Shown in pieces: positions 43,023-51,325 of a DNA stretch of 64,000 bases (within the stretch, counting starts at the first letter, position 1; each line of letters opens with the position of its first letter). Below the pieces are notes generated by a model, which was given only the letters and a program-made list of their open reading frames with translations, ran no database searches and was not told where the DNA came from. Both the position numbers and the translations under genes were made by a program. This DNA comes from Hymenobacter lapidiphilus (lineage in GTDB: Bacteria; Bacteroidota; Bacteroidia; Cytophagales; Hymenobacteraceae), in contig NZ_JABKAU010000021.1 of the NCBI RefSeq assembly GCF_013377885.1, forward strand, positions 1 to 64,000, written 5' to 3'.

Positions 43023-43559
43023 ATGCAAAGCAACTCTCACCCACGAAGCAAAAGCAACTCCCCCGGCCGCATTTGTGCCTTGCTGGCACTGGTGGCCCTG
43101 GCCGGGAGCAGCGCCTGCACCACGGTAAAGCCCCTGGTCCCGGTGTCGCCAGCGTCCAAAGCGCCCGTTTCGCCAGAACTCTACCGTACCATTGCCCGGC
43201 TGGACAGCGCTATGTTCGTGGCCTTCAACCAACACGACGCGGATAAGCTACAAACCTACTTTGCCGACGACCTGGAGTTCTTCCACGACAAAGGCGGCGT
43301 GTCCGATTTCCGGCAGACAATGGATGCCTTCCGCCGCATGTTCGAGCAGAACAAAACCACCGGCCTGAACCGGCAGCTCGTGCCCGGCACCCTGGAAGTG
43401 TTTCCCATCAAGGATTACGGGGCCGTGGAAACCTACGAGCACCGTTTCTGCCACGTTGAAAACGGCAAAGACGACTGCGGAACCTTCAAGAATATGATGG
43501 TTTGGCGGCTGAAAGACGGCCGCTGGCAGGTAACGCGGGTGGTGAGCTACGACCACTGA
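43023..43559 (+). CDS. SnoaL-like (nuclear-transport-factor-2 fold) lipoprotein
   Basis: A 178-residue predicted lipoprotein with lipobox SSAC (about residue 32). Residues about 50-175 fit the NTF2-like/DUF4440 fold: ARLDSAMFVAFNQHDADKLQT, YFADDLEFFHDKGGVSDFRQ, MVWRLKDGRWQVTRVVSYD. The fold binds small molecules but catalysis is not implied. Start chosen at the ATG ahead of the basic region of the signal peptide. It is divergent from sbcC. Confidence 0.82.
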   Translation: MQSNSHPRSKSNSPGRICALLALVALAGSSACTTVKPLVPVSPASKAPVSPELYRTIARLDSAMFVAFNQHDADKLQTYFADDLEFFHDKGGVSDFRQTMDAFRRMFEQNKTTGLNRQLVPGTLEVFPIKDYGAVETYEHRFCHVENGKDDCGTFKNMMVWRLKDGRWQVTRVVSYDH

Positions 43560-43637
43560 GTTGTGTGAAATGCGCTACTCATTCCTGCTCTTGGTAGCTT
43601 GGAAGTGCAGCTCAATAATTGGGAATTACTGGCGTAG

Positions 43638-43925
43638 CTGCGCGAGGCCACCTTCATCGACAATGACGGTGGTGAAGCCTACCGGCTCGACTTCCAATCA
43701 GCCCTAACGGCTGCAGATATGACAGAAGCCAGCCTGCTCTTTCCGGCTGGTGAACTGGCGCCGGAACTGCAGGAAGTTCTGGCCGTCAGCAAAGGATGGG
43801 ACGGTTACGGGCCGGAGGCAGTGTATTTTGACACTATCGGCCAATTCGGCTTTATGGAGTTGATGCCCTCAACCGACAGCGGCTGTGGAGCAGATGATGC
43901 CGCCATCCTGGAAACGGTAGACTAA
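43638..43925 (+). pseudogene. Small orphan frame, possibly a truncated gene
   Basis: An ATG-initiated frame of 68 residues starts at 43719 (MTEASLLFPAGELAPELQEV). The frame stays open back to 43638, and translated upstream sequence (reading FIDNDGGEAYRLDFQSALTA just before the ATG) looks like protein. A TAG at 43635-43637 interrupts further coding-like sequence upstream (VQLNNWELLA). So either the gene starts at the ATG or the whole thing is a decayed longer gene. No family recognised. Confidence 0.4.
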
Positions 43926-43963
43926 CTGCTTACTCCAGGTTGCGAAGTGGTTTGCCGAAATGG

Positions 43964-44049
43964 TGTAGGGGCGGGGCTTGTCCCCGCCCGCCGCTGAACG
44001 GTCCGGGGTGAATCGTTCAACGGCGGGCGGGGCCAAGCCCCGCCCCTAC
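43964..44049. repeat. GC-rich palindromic repeat (GTAGGGGCGGGGCTTG family)
   Basis: Arms 43964-43994 (GTAGGGGCGGGGCTTGTCCC) and 44016-44049 (inverted). Preceded by CCAGGTTGCGAAGTGG, a flank also seen before the copy at 36285. It lies at the 3' side of nhaA. Confidence 0.85.
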
Positions 44050-44074
44050 GTCGTGCTGCGGGCCCAGGGGGCAG

Positions 44075-45406
44075 CTACCGCCCACTGACAACCTCCACCT
44101 TCGGCAATGGCATGGTGCGCAGCAGCAGGAAGCCCAGGGTACCGGATATGAGCGAGGCGGTGAGGATGGCCAGCTTGGCTACCGGCTCACCGGCCGAGTG
44201 CTCGCCCAGGGCCAAAAGCGTGATAAACAACGACATAGTGAAGCCGATGCCGCCCAACAGGCCGGCACCCCAGATGTGCCGCCACGTAACGCCGGCCGGC
44301 AGCGAGGCCCAGCCCAAGCGGATACTCAGCCAGCTGAGAGCCCCGATGCCCAGCGGCTTGCCTACTGTGAGGCCCAGAATGATGCCCATCCCCAGCGGCG
44401 TAAGCAGGTCGCGGAACACCGATGCTTCGATTTCGAGGCTGGTGTTGGCGAAGGCGAAGAGGGGGATGATGACGAAGGCCACCACCGAGTGTAGGCGCTG
44501 CTCCAGCTTTTGGGCCGGCGAGCTGATAGAATCGGAAAGGTACTCCAGCTCTTCGCTGATGATGCGCGGGTTGGCTCCCAGGCCGTGTACCTCGTCCTGG
44601 AGCATGCTCAGGCGGCTATTGAGCATGAGCAGCAGCTCGGGCTTGGCCATGCCGATGCGCGACGGAATAGTGAAGGCCAGCATTACGCCAGCCAGCGTGG
44701 CGTGCACCCCCGACTCGTGCATGAAAAACCACAGCAGCGCCCCCAGTGGCATATACACCACCAGGCTGCGCACGCCCAGCAGGTTCAGGTTCATCAGCAG
44801 CGCCCACACGGCCAGGGCCAGGTACAGGGAGTTAAGGTGCAGGTTGGTGGTGTAGTAACCGGCAATTACCAGCACGGCCCCCAGGTCATCAACAATAGCC
44901 AGCGCGGTGAGGAATACCTTGAGGCCCAAGGGTACGCGCGGCCCCAGCAGCTGCAGCACGGCCAGCGCAAAGGCAATGTCGGTGGCCATCGGAATGCCCC
45001 AGGCGTTGGCAGAGGGCTCGCCCCGGTTGATGAAAAAGTACACCAGCGCCGGCACCACCATGCCGCCAAAGGCCGCCGCAATGGGCAGCGTGGCCTGCCG
45101 CCGGTCCGAAAGCTCGCCCTCCAATAACTCCCGCTTGATTTCCAGGCCCACGATGAGAAAGAAAATACTCATCAGCCCGTCGTTGATCCAGTGCAGCAAA
45201 CTCAGGTTCAGGCCCAGGCCGTTAACGGTGAGGTTGAGGTGCTTGTCCCAGAGCTGGGGGAAAAAGTGCGCCGGACCCCAGTTGACATTGGCTAGTACCA
45301 GGGCCAGTACAGCGCTGGCCATCAGCATGATGCCGCCCGCTGCCTCGCGACGGAAAAACTCGGCAAAGGGCCGCACCAGCGGACGAACGATTTGGGATAC
45401 AGCCAT
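44075..45406 (-). CDS. nhaA: Na+/H+ antiporter NhaA
   Basis: A 443-residue inner-membrane antiporter that exchanges Na+ (or Li+) for H+ and aids pH and salt tolerance. About 12 membrane helices. Visible motifs: GLMSIFFLIVGLEIKREL, PMATDIAFALAVLQLLG (conserved Asp), and LAIVDDLGAVLVIAGYY with the paired Asp-Asp of the ion site. Start at ATG 45406; the open frame beyond is not membrane-like. A -7 box (45508) gives it a ~100-base leader. It lies between sbcD and the sbcC region on the same strand. Confidence 0.95.
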   Translation of the reverse strand: MAVSQIVRPLVRPFAEFFRREAAGGIMLMASAVLALVLANVNWGPAHFFPQLWDKHLNLTVNGLGLNLSLLHWINDGLMSIFFLIVGLEIKRELLEGELSDRRQATLPIAAAFGGMVVPALVYFFINRGEPSANAWGIPMATDIAFALAVLQLLGPRVPLGLKVFLTALAIVDDLGAVLVIAGYYTTNLHLNSLYLALAVWALLMNLNLLGVRSLVVYMPLGALLWFFMHESGVHATLAGVMLAFTIPSRIGMAKPELLLMLNSRLSMLQDEVHGLGANPRIISEELEYLSDSISSPAQKLEQRLHSVVAFVIIPLFAFANTSLEIEASVFRDLLTPLGMGIILGLTVGKPLGIGALSWLSIRLGWASLPAGVTWRHIWGAGLLGGIGFTMSLFITLLALGEHSAGEPVAKLAILTASLISGTLGFLLLRTMPLPKVEVVSGR

Positions 45407-45507
45407 AGAAGCCAGCAGGGTAGGGGTGCACAGGCCGGAGGCTAAAAGCTGCCGCGGGCCCAGGGTAGCGAACTGTGGCACGGCAAACGTGCCCCGGCTC
45501 TCTCGGC

Positions 45508-45515
45508 CAAAGATA
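45508..45515 (-). promoter_or_regulatory. -7 element (TATCTTTG) for nhaA
   Basis: Exact TAnnTTTG on the minus strand in the 146-bp gap between sbcD and nhaA, about 100 bases ahead of the nhaA start. Confidence 0.45.
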
Positions 45516-45552
45516 CGAGACTCACCACAGCCGTTGGCCACGAAGCGGCCTT

Positions 45553-46782
45553 TTACAGGCTTTCCAGCAGCTCATCGAAAGTGCGTAGCAGTTCGGCGCG
45601 GACCTCTGCCGGCTCGGCTTCCAGACGTTGCTCGAATACCTCGCGGGCCGTAAAATCGTGGAGGCTGCGGGTGAGGCTGGCTTCGGCTTCCTCGTTGGCC
45701 CCCAGCGGCCGCAGGGCAATCAGGCGCAGGTGCCGCCGGGCCAGCACCACGAGCTGTTGCCGGTCGAGGGCGTCAACTACCTTCAGCAGCGTTTCGGCTA
45801 CTTCCAGCTGGCTCAGCTCCGAATGCACCTGCACATCGGCCCAGGCCGGCAGCGCGTAGCCGGCGTTGTCGTAGGCCGTGAGGGCCGCAGTAACTTCCTG
45901 CAGCGTGCCATGCATGCGCACCAGCCGCCGTGCGCCCGGCACCGGCCGGCTGTTCAGGCTGGCTACTTTACCGGCCGCAAACTCCACCAGCAATACTTCT
46001 TTGGCGTGGTCGACTTCGGAAAACGACAAGGCAATAGGAGACCCCGAGTAGCGGATGTGCTCCTGCCCGCCCACCCGTTGGGGCCGGTGCAGGTGGCCCA
46101 GCGCCACGTAGTCGAAAACGGCCGGGAAATGGTCGGCGGTTACCTGGCCCAGATTGCCCACATGAATAGTGCGTTCCGAATCGGAGGGGGCAGCGCCGGC
46201 GGCGTAGAGGTGGCCGGTAGCCAGCACGGGCAGCCCCAGCGCCTTCAGCTGCCACACCTGCTCCACCTCGGCCACGCGGGCGTAATGGTCGGCCAGGCCC
46301 TGCCTGATGCGGGTTTCGCGCTCCTCGGCCGACTCGCCGGGCACCGAGAGGCGCACATCCCGGTCGCGCAGAAAGGGCACGGCGCACACCACCAGTCCCG
46401 GTTTGCCGGCGGCATCATCAAGCACCAGCACCTGATCCTCGAAGCACTCGGGTACGCAGCCCACCACATGCACCCGCAGGTGGCGCAGCAGCCGGGCCGG
46501 CGCGTTCAGGGTGGCGGGCGAGTCGTGGTTACCGCCCACCACCACCACGTCGCGGCAGCCCGTGTTGCGCAGCTTCAGCAGGAAATCGTAGTACAGCTCC
46601 AGGGCCTGGTTGGAGGGCGAGCCAGTATCGAACACGTCGCCGGCCACGATGAGCACCTCCACCTTTTCCTCCTGAATAGTGGCAATGAGCCAATCAAGAA
46701 AATGGCGGTGTTCCTCGGTCCGCTCGTGACCCTGAATAAACCGCTGGCCCAGATGCCAGTCGGCGGTATGCAATACGCGCAT
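45553..46782 (-). CDS. sbcD: Exonuclease subunit SbcD (Mre11-type nuclease)
   Basis: A 409-residue metallophosphoesterase partner of SbcC. Metal-site motifs in order: HTADWHLGQRF (residue ~5), VAGDVFDTGSPSNQ (~47), VVGGNHDSPATL (~83), then GHLYAAGA and ALGHLHRPQR (the final His ligand). The C-terminal part is the SbcC-binding region. The frame is open further upstream, but the metallophosphoesterase domain starts at ATG 46782. sbcC lies about 3 kb away, past nhaA and a small lipoprotein gene, so the pair is split here. Confidence 0.94.
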   Translation of the reverse strand: MRVLHTADWHLGQRFIQGHERTEEHRHFLDWLIATIQEEKVEVLIVAGDVFDTGSPSNQALELYYDFLLKLRNTGCRDVVVVGGNHDSPATLNAPARLLRHLRVHVVGCVPECFEDQVLVLDDAAGKPGLVVCAVPFLRDRDVRLSVPGESAEERETRIRQGLADHYARVAEVEQVWQLKALGLPVLATGHLYAAGAAPSDSERTIHVGNLGQVTADHFPAVFDYVALGHLHRPQRVGGQEHIRYSGSPIALSFSEVDHAKEVLLVEFAAGKVASLNSRPVPGARRLVRMHGTLQEVTAALTAYDNAGYALPAWADVQVHSELSQLEVAETLLKVVDALDRQQLVVLARRHLRLIALRPLGANEEAEASLTRSLHDFTAREVFEQRLEAEPAEVRAELLRTFDELLESL

Positions 46783-46889
46783 GGGTTTTTTAATGGACTT
46801 TTTGTAGAGGCGCGCAGAGAGTTTTGTGTGGACTAAGGTGTTTAGTCGTGTGCCTAAGCAGAACATTCGCGCTTCTCAGCGAGAAACTA

Positions 46890-47237
46890 CTACTGTGTAT
46901 CTACCAGATTCTTAATTAGTGAGTAGTAATAAACTTGGTTGCGAGTGATGCTAGTAGCCTCTTTACTCACTTTCTCACCCTTCATTCTTCTAAGATATAG
47001 TGGAAGAACTCTCTCGAATACCTTGAAACTAAGTTTTCTGTTCACTGATATTTCACTCGAAGGGCTGTTCTTCAATGCACCACTGATGTAAACGAAATCA
47101 GACGAGGCAGTAGCCGTAAACCATTTATATGGCTTATTAATGATGGGCTCTGTATGAAATTCTTTGCTATTATTCCCAAGTGCTGTGATTATTAATCTCC
47201 AAGCAGCGTGAGCATCTATATTATTCATGGCCGGCAT
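46890..47237 (-). CDS. AT-rich orphan gene, function unknown
   Basis: A 115-residue frame (or 112 from the next ATG at 47228), with AT-rich codons (many AAT, ATA, AAA, TTA) that stand out in this GC-rich window. The protein contains AWRLIITALGNNSKEF, PYKWFTATASSDFVYISGAL and LYLRRMKGEKVSKEAT; no membrane segment, signal peptide or known domain. It follows the persulfide dioxygenase-rhodanese stop by 18 bases on the same strand. Its low GC suggests acquisition from elsewhere. Flanking GC-rich codons (MPA) probably belong to the host sequence, so 47228 may be the true start. Confidence 0.55.
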   Translation of the reverse strand: MPAMNNIDAHAAWRLIITALGNNSKEFHTEPIINKPYKWFTATASSDFVYISGALKNSPSSEISVNRKLSFKVFERVLPLYLRRMKGEKVSKEATSITRNQVYYYSLIKNLVDTQ

Positions 47238-47255
47238 CTGGCGCTATCTAACATG

Positions 47256-48620
47256 CTATACTTGAAATGAGGTAACGGATTCACCCAAATCAAACACCGC
47301 AACGCCTGGCAAGGCGGCCTGCACGATGCTGGCACCGGCCGCCGAGCGGTAGCCGCCGGCACAGTGTACCAGTACGGGCTTGTCGGTCGGAATTTCGGCG
47401 GTTCGCTCGCGCAGCTCGGGCAGCGGAATATTCAGGGCGTTGTCGAACAGCCGTTCTTTTGCCTCGGTGCGGTTGCGGATGTCGACGATGGTGTAGTTGT
47501 CGGGGTGCTGGCGCACGTGTTCCACGTCGGTGGTGGGGTTGGTGGCGGGCTGTTCGCGGGGGGCGAGCAAGGCGCCTTTAATATTGGTTTCGTAGCCGAT
47601 TTTGGCCGCCTTGCGGATGATGGTATCGAGGGCAATTTGCGAGTCGGCCAGCAGATAGAACGGCTCATCGGGGCCCACAATCGAGCCCAGCCAGGTTTCA
47701 AACTTGCCCCCATCCATCAAATTGATGGCCCCGGGCAGGTGGCCGGCCCGGAATTCATCGGCCGGCCGGGTGTCTACTACCAGTACGTCGGGCAGCATCT
47801 CGGTTTCGTCGCGCAGGCGCGGCACCGTCCGGATGCTGTCTTCGAAGGGCTGGGCTCCCAGTTTATTCAGCAGCACATTGTGCCCGAAATACTTGGGCAT
47901 AAACGGCTGGTCTTCGAGCAGGGTCTTCACAAAGTCCTCCTCGCTCATGGGTTGCAGGGCGTAGTTGGTTTTGGTTTCCTTGCCGATGGTGGAGTCGAGG
48001 TCGGGGCTGGTGGTTTTGCCACACAGCGAACCGGGGCCGTGGGCTGGGTATACCTTGGTAGAGGCGGGCAGCGTCATCAGCTTCTGGCGGGTGCTGTGGT
48101 AGAGCTGGGCCGCCAACGACTCGCGGCTATGCCCACCTACGGCGTCGGACTCGCGCAAATCGGGCCGGCCTACGTCGCCCACAAACAGCGTGTCGCCGGT
48201 GAAAACGGCCCGGGTCTGGGCCAGCTCGTCCATCAGCAGCACGCTAATAGAGTCGGGCGAGTGGCCGGGCGTGTTGAGCGCGTGCAGCTCGACGGTGCCC
48301 ACTGCAATGCGCTGGCCGTCGTCGAACGTCTGGTGCGGGTAGCTGGCCTGGGCCAGCCGGCTGATGTAAATGGGGGCACCGGTTTCCTGCGCTATTTCGA
48401 GGTGCGAGCTAACGAAATCGGCGTGGGGGTGGGTTTCGATGATAGCCACAATGCGGGCCTCGTGCTCATCGGCGAAATCGTAGTAGGGCTGCGGGTCGCG
48501 GGCGGGGTCAATGAGGGCAATCTGGCCTTCGCTGCGGATGGCGTAGCTCGCGTGGGCCAGGCCTTTATCGTAAAACTGCTGAATTTGTACCGAGCCGGTA
48601 CTACTGGGCAGAGGACTCAT
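47256..48620 (-). CDS. Persulfide dioxygenase-like MBL-fold protein fused to two rhodanese domains
   Basis: A 454-residue fusion of sulfide/persulfide metabolism. MBL domain (1-250): ETHPHADFVSSH (62-73), a GHSPDSISVLLMDE segment, GDTLFVGDVGRPDL (142-155), KVYPAHGPGS (189-198); this is the ETHE1-type mononuclear iron site. First rhodanese domain (about 275-350) has AD at the active-loop position, not Cys, so it is catalytically dead. Second rhodanese (about 375-454) has the active Cys420 in VLVHCAGGYRSA. Likely role: oxidise glutathione persulfide and transfer sulfane sulfur. Monocistronic except for the AT-rich gene behind it. Confidence 0.9.
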   Translation of the reverse strand: MSPLPSSTGSVQIQQFYDKGLAHASYAIRSEGQIALIDPARDPQPYYDFADEHEARIVAIIETHPHADFVSSHLEIAQETGAPIYISRLAQASYPHQTFDDGQRIAVGTVELHALNTPGHSPDSISVLLMDELAQTRAVFTGDTLFVGDVGRPDLRESDAVGGHSRESLAAQLYHSTRQKLMTLPASTKVYPAHGPGSLCGKTTSPDLDSTIGKETKTNYALQPMSEEDFVKTLLEDQPFMPKYFGHNVLLNKLGAQPFEDSIRTVPRLRDETEMLPDVLVVDTRPADEFRAGHLPGAINLMDGGKFETWLGSIVGPDEPFYLLADSQIALDTIIRKAAKIGYETNIKGALLAPREQPATNPTTDVEHVRQHPDNYTIVDIRNRTEAKERLFDNALNIPLPELRERTAEIPTDKPVLVHCAGGYRSAAGASIVQAALPGVAVFDLGESVTSFQV

Positions 48621-48773
48621 GGGGTGTTGGATGTGGTGAAAGGTGCCCGGGCCATTACCAGGCGATTGTAAAGGGGCATACTTCCAAATATACGTAACCC
48701 AACTGCTCCGCGCTTTAAAAGTTGGTTGCTCCGGCGCCGAAGCTTGCTACTATAGTGCCGGCTCCGGCCCGCA

Positions 48774-48803
48774 AAAAAGCCCCGAACCGGGTGGTTCGGG
48801 GCT
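48774..48803 (-). terminator. Terminator for the Spy-like gene
   Basis: AGCCCCGAACC pairs with GGTTCGGGGCT, then a T-run on the minus strand, just past the Spy-like gene end. Confidence 0.8.
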
Positions 48804-48832
48804 TCCGTGGTGCAAGGCTACAAGCAGGAATC

Positions 48833-49243
48833 CTAGCTTTTGGTCTTCATCTTCATTTTCCGGCTGCCCCGGTTGTCGGCGCGCTCCTCACGCTGCTGGC
48901 TGTACTGGGTGTACTGGTCGGCCGTGAGGATGCCCTTGAGCTGGGCGTCGTACTTGTCGCGGGCGGTTTGCATGGTCTGGCGCATGGCGGTTCGGTCGCC
49001 GCCAGGTTGCATCTGGCCACGCATCGTTTGCATTTCTGCGCGGCGAGCTTGTTCCAGGCTTACAATTTGGGTGCGCTGGTCGGCCGAAAGAGTAAGTTGT
49101 TTGGTGAGGCGGTCGGCCAGCTGTTCGGGCGTGGCCGGCTCCGGACGGCCGTTGGCCGAGCGTTGGGAGGGGTTGGCAGTCTGGGCGTTAGTAGTGCCGA
49201 CAGTCAGAGCCGCAGCGGCCAGTAGAATGAGCAACTTTTTCAT
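48833..49243 (-). CDS. Spy/CpxP-like small periplasmic helical protein
   Basis: A 136-residue secreted protein: signal peptide 1-20 (LLAAAALTVGTTNAQ), then an Arg/Gln/Met-rich helical body with LTLSADQRTQIVSLEQARR, MRGQMQPGGDRTAMRQTM and LTADQYTQYSQQREER. The LTxxQ-type repeats and Lys/Met-rich tail (RKMKMKTKS) match small Spy/DUF4890-like envelope proteins that respond to stress. No Cpx-like sensor is adjacent. Divergent from the permease gene, with a 206-bp gap that contains a short palindrome (GCCTCTTTAAGAGGC). Confidence 0.75.
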   Translation of the reverse strand: MKKLLILLAAAALTVGTTNAQTANPSQRSANGRPEPATPEQLADRLTKQLTLSADQRTQIVSLEQARRAEMQTMRGQMQPGGDRTAMRQTMQTARDKYDAQLKGILTADQYTQYSQQREERADNRGSRKMKMKTKS

Positions 49244-49449
49244 GATGGAGGAGTCTGTGGACTTGGTTTGCGGCTGATAGACCCCTGTGCGGCCGGTAGG
49301 TTTAATGGGGTTGGTTTTTTGCCCGCGCCGATAAACAGGGCCTTCAAAACCGGATTATCGCCCTATATTGGGCCTCTTTAAGAGGCGGCAGTTCACTTCG
49401 CTTACCTGATAACTCATCTTTTCACTTCTCTAAATTTTCATTTTCCTCT

Positions 49450-51030
49450 ATGGCAAATGTTTTCGCCAAAAAACCGCTGGCTGTGCTCCTGGGTGAGGCC
49501 AACTCCACTGGGCACGGTACCCTGCAACGGACGCTGGGCGCGGGCAACCTGGTAGCCCTGGGCGTGGGCGCTATCATCGGAGCGGGCCTGTTTGTGCGCA
49601 CTGCCGCCGCTGCTGCGCAGGCTTCCGGTCCGGGCGTAACGCTGGCTTTCATTCTGGCTGCCTTCGGTTGCGTATTCGCCGGTTTGTGCTACGCCGAGTT
49701 TGCCGCCATGATTCCGATTGCCGGTTCGGCCTACACCTACGCCTACACCACTATGGGCGAACTGGTAGCCTGGATTATCGGCTGGGCACTCATCATGGAG
49801 TACGCCCTGGGGGCGGCTACCGTATCCATCGCCTGGAGCGAGTATCTGAACAAGCTGCTGGAGACGTTTGGGACGGGAATACCGTATGCCCTATGCCATT
49901 CTCCCCTGGAGCGCGCTGTGATTGACGGTGTGGCCCAGCAGGGCGTTATCAACCTGCCGGCACTGCTCATCATCGTGGCCCTGAGCCTGTTGCTGGTGAA
50001 AGGCACGCAGGAGTCGGCCATGTTCAACGCCGTTATTGTGGTGCTGAAAGTGCTCATCGTTATCGTGTTCATCGGGGTGGGCTGGCAGTTCATCGACCCG
50101 GCCAACCACACGCCTTACCTGATTCCGGCCGATGCCGTAGTGAAAAATGCTGCCGGTGAGGTGGTACGCACCTACGAAGGCTGGAACAAGCACGGCTGGG
50201 GCGGTATTCTGGGTGGCGCGGGCATCGTGTTCTTTGCCTTCATTGGTTTCGACGCCGTAAGCACGGCTGCGCAGGAAGCCCGTAACCCCAAGCGCGACAT
50301 GCCTATCGGTATTCTCGGTTCGCTGGCCCTTTGCACCGTCCTCTATATCCTGTTCGGTCACGTGCTGACGGGTGTGGCCAACTGGCGCGAATTCGCCGAT
50401 CCGGCGGTAGGCGGCGAGGCTTCAGTAAGCTACGCCATTAGCGCGCACATGACCGGCTACGGCTGGCTGGCTACCGCCGTAACGGTAGGTATCCTGCTGG
50501 GTTTCACGTCGGTAATGCTGGTAATGCTGATGGGGCAGAGCCGGGTTTTCTTCTCGATGGCCAAAGACGGGCTGATGCCCAGGGCTTTCTCCGAACTGCA
50601 CCCGCGCTTCAACACGCCCTACAAATCCAACCTCATCCTGATGGTATTCGTGGGTCTGTTTGCGGCCTTCGTACCCGGCAACCTGGCCGGCGACCTTACC
50701 TCGTTCGGTACGCTGCTGGCCTTTGTGCTGGTAAGCCTAGGCGTATGGATTATGCGCAAGTCGGACCCCGACCAGCCGCGTCCGTTCCGGGCTCCACTCT
50801 CGTCGGCAAGCTTCCCGCTGGTACCCATTATGGGTGCGCTTGTATGCTCGGCCCTCATTATTGGTCTCGATGTAGCCACGCTGGAAGTAGCGGCCATTTG
50901 GATGGTACTGGGCTTCATTGTATACTTCCTCTATGGCAAACGCAACTCCATGCTCCAGAAGGGCGTGGTGGTAGTGCCCACCGAAATAGACGAGGAAGCC
51001 TTCATCAAGCCCGACAAAGACAACCTCTAG
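49450..51030 (+). CDS. Amino acid permease (APC superfamily, CAT/YfnA-like)
   Basis: A 526-residue transporter with about 12-14 membrane segments. It opens with GAIIGAGLFVRTAAAAAQ, the conserved APC first-helix glycine motif. Further markers are GVTLAFILAAFGCVFAGLCYAEFA, IPIAGSAYTYAYTTMG, GAGIVFFAFIGFDAVSTAAQE and PKRDMPIGILGSL. It resembles cationic or broad amino-acid transporters (bacterial YfnA/CAT-type). The C-terminus is long and acidic. Start is the only ATG in the right place after an AT-rich leader; a terminator follows its end. Confidence 0.92.
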   Translation: MANVFAKKPLAVLLGEANSTGHGTLQRTLGAGNLVALGVGAIIGAGLFVRTAAAAAQASGPGVTLAFILAAFGCVFAGLCYAEFAAMIPIAGSAYTYAYTTMGELVAWIIGWALIMEYALGAATVSIAWSEYLNKLLETFGTGIPYALCHSPLERAVIDGVAQQGVINLPALLIIVALSLLLVKGTQESAMFNAVIVVLKVLIVIVFIGVGWQFIDPANHTPYLIPADAVVKNAAGEVVRTYEGWNKHGWGGILGGAGIVFFAFIGFDAVSTAAQEARNPKRDMPIGILGSLALCTVLYILFGHVLTGVANWREFADPAVGGEASVSYAISAHMTGYGWLATAVTVGILLGFTSVMLVMLMGQSRVFFSMAKDGLMPRAFSELHPRFNTPYKSNLILMVFVGLFAAFVPGNLAGDLTSFGTLLAFVLVSLGVWIMRKSDPDQPRPFRAPLSSASFPLVPIMGALVCSALIIGLDVATLEVAAIWMVLGFIVYFLYGKRNSMLQKGVVVVPTEIDEEAFIKPDKDNL

Positions 51031-51059
51031 GAGCCTGCTCAGCAGTTTCAACCCAACGC

Positions 51060-51095
51060 AAAAGCCCCGTCAGAATTTTCTGATGGGGCTTTTGC
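51060..51095. terminator. Bidirectional terminator hairpin
   Basis: AAAAGCCCC(G/A)TCAGAA arms around a short loop between the permease and the convergent DUF2945-like gene; T-runs on both sides. Confidence 0.8.
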
Positions 51096-51115
51096 ATTGG
51101 GTGCTGCCAACGGCG

Positions 51116-51325
51116 TTAAGGGGCCGCCGTCACTTCGCTTTTCAGCTTGAGCACTTTGTCGCCGTTATCCTGCACAATGAGGTAGGCGGGGTTTTCGGGT
51201 GTGCCGTTTCGGGTGATTTCGGAACCCTTAATTTTACGGCTAACGGATTCCTTGTAGGTCTCCTCGATTTTGCCGGTGGCCGTACCGGTGCCGTATTTCC
51301 AGCTTACTTGAGTGCCTTTGCGCAT
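51116..51325 (-). CDS. DUF2945 / hypervirulence-associated TUDOR-domain protein
   Basis: A 69-residue protein: KGTQVSWKYGTGTATGKIEE, then a SVSRKIKGSEITRNG loop and NPAYLIVQDNGDKVLKLKSE. These fit the small beta-barrel DUF2945/TUDOR family found in bacteria and fungi. Its molecular role is unclear. It is single and convergent with the permease. Confidence 0.85.
   Translation of the reverse strand: MRKGTQVSWKYGTGTATGKIEETYKESVSRKIKGSEITRNGTPENPAYLIVQDNGDKVLKLKSEVTAAP

Noticed and set aside
43570-43707. 45-residue frame starting MRYSFLLLVAW
   Set aside because: Signal-like opening but no mature protein; it overlaps a better coding-like frame and is probably chance.
45628-46836. 402-residue plus-strand open frame
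   Set aside because: Antisense to sbcD; repetitive Gln/Val/Gly composition and no motif.
47364-48671. 435-residue plus-strand open frame
   Set aside because: Antisense to the persulfide dioxygenase-rhodanese gene, with no domain or signal.
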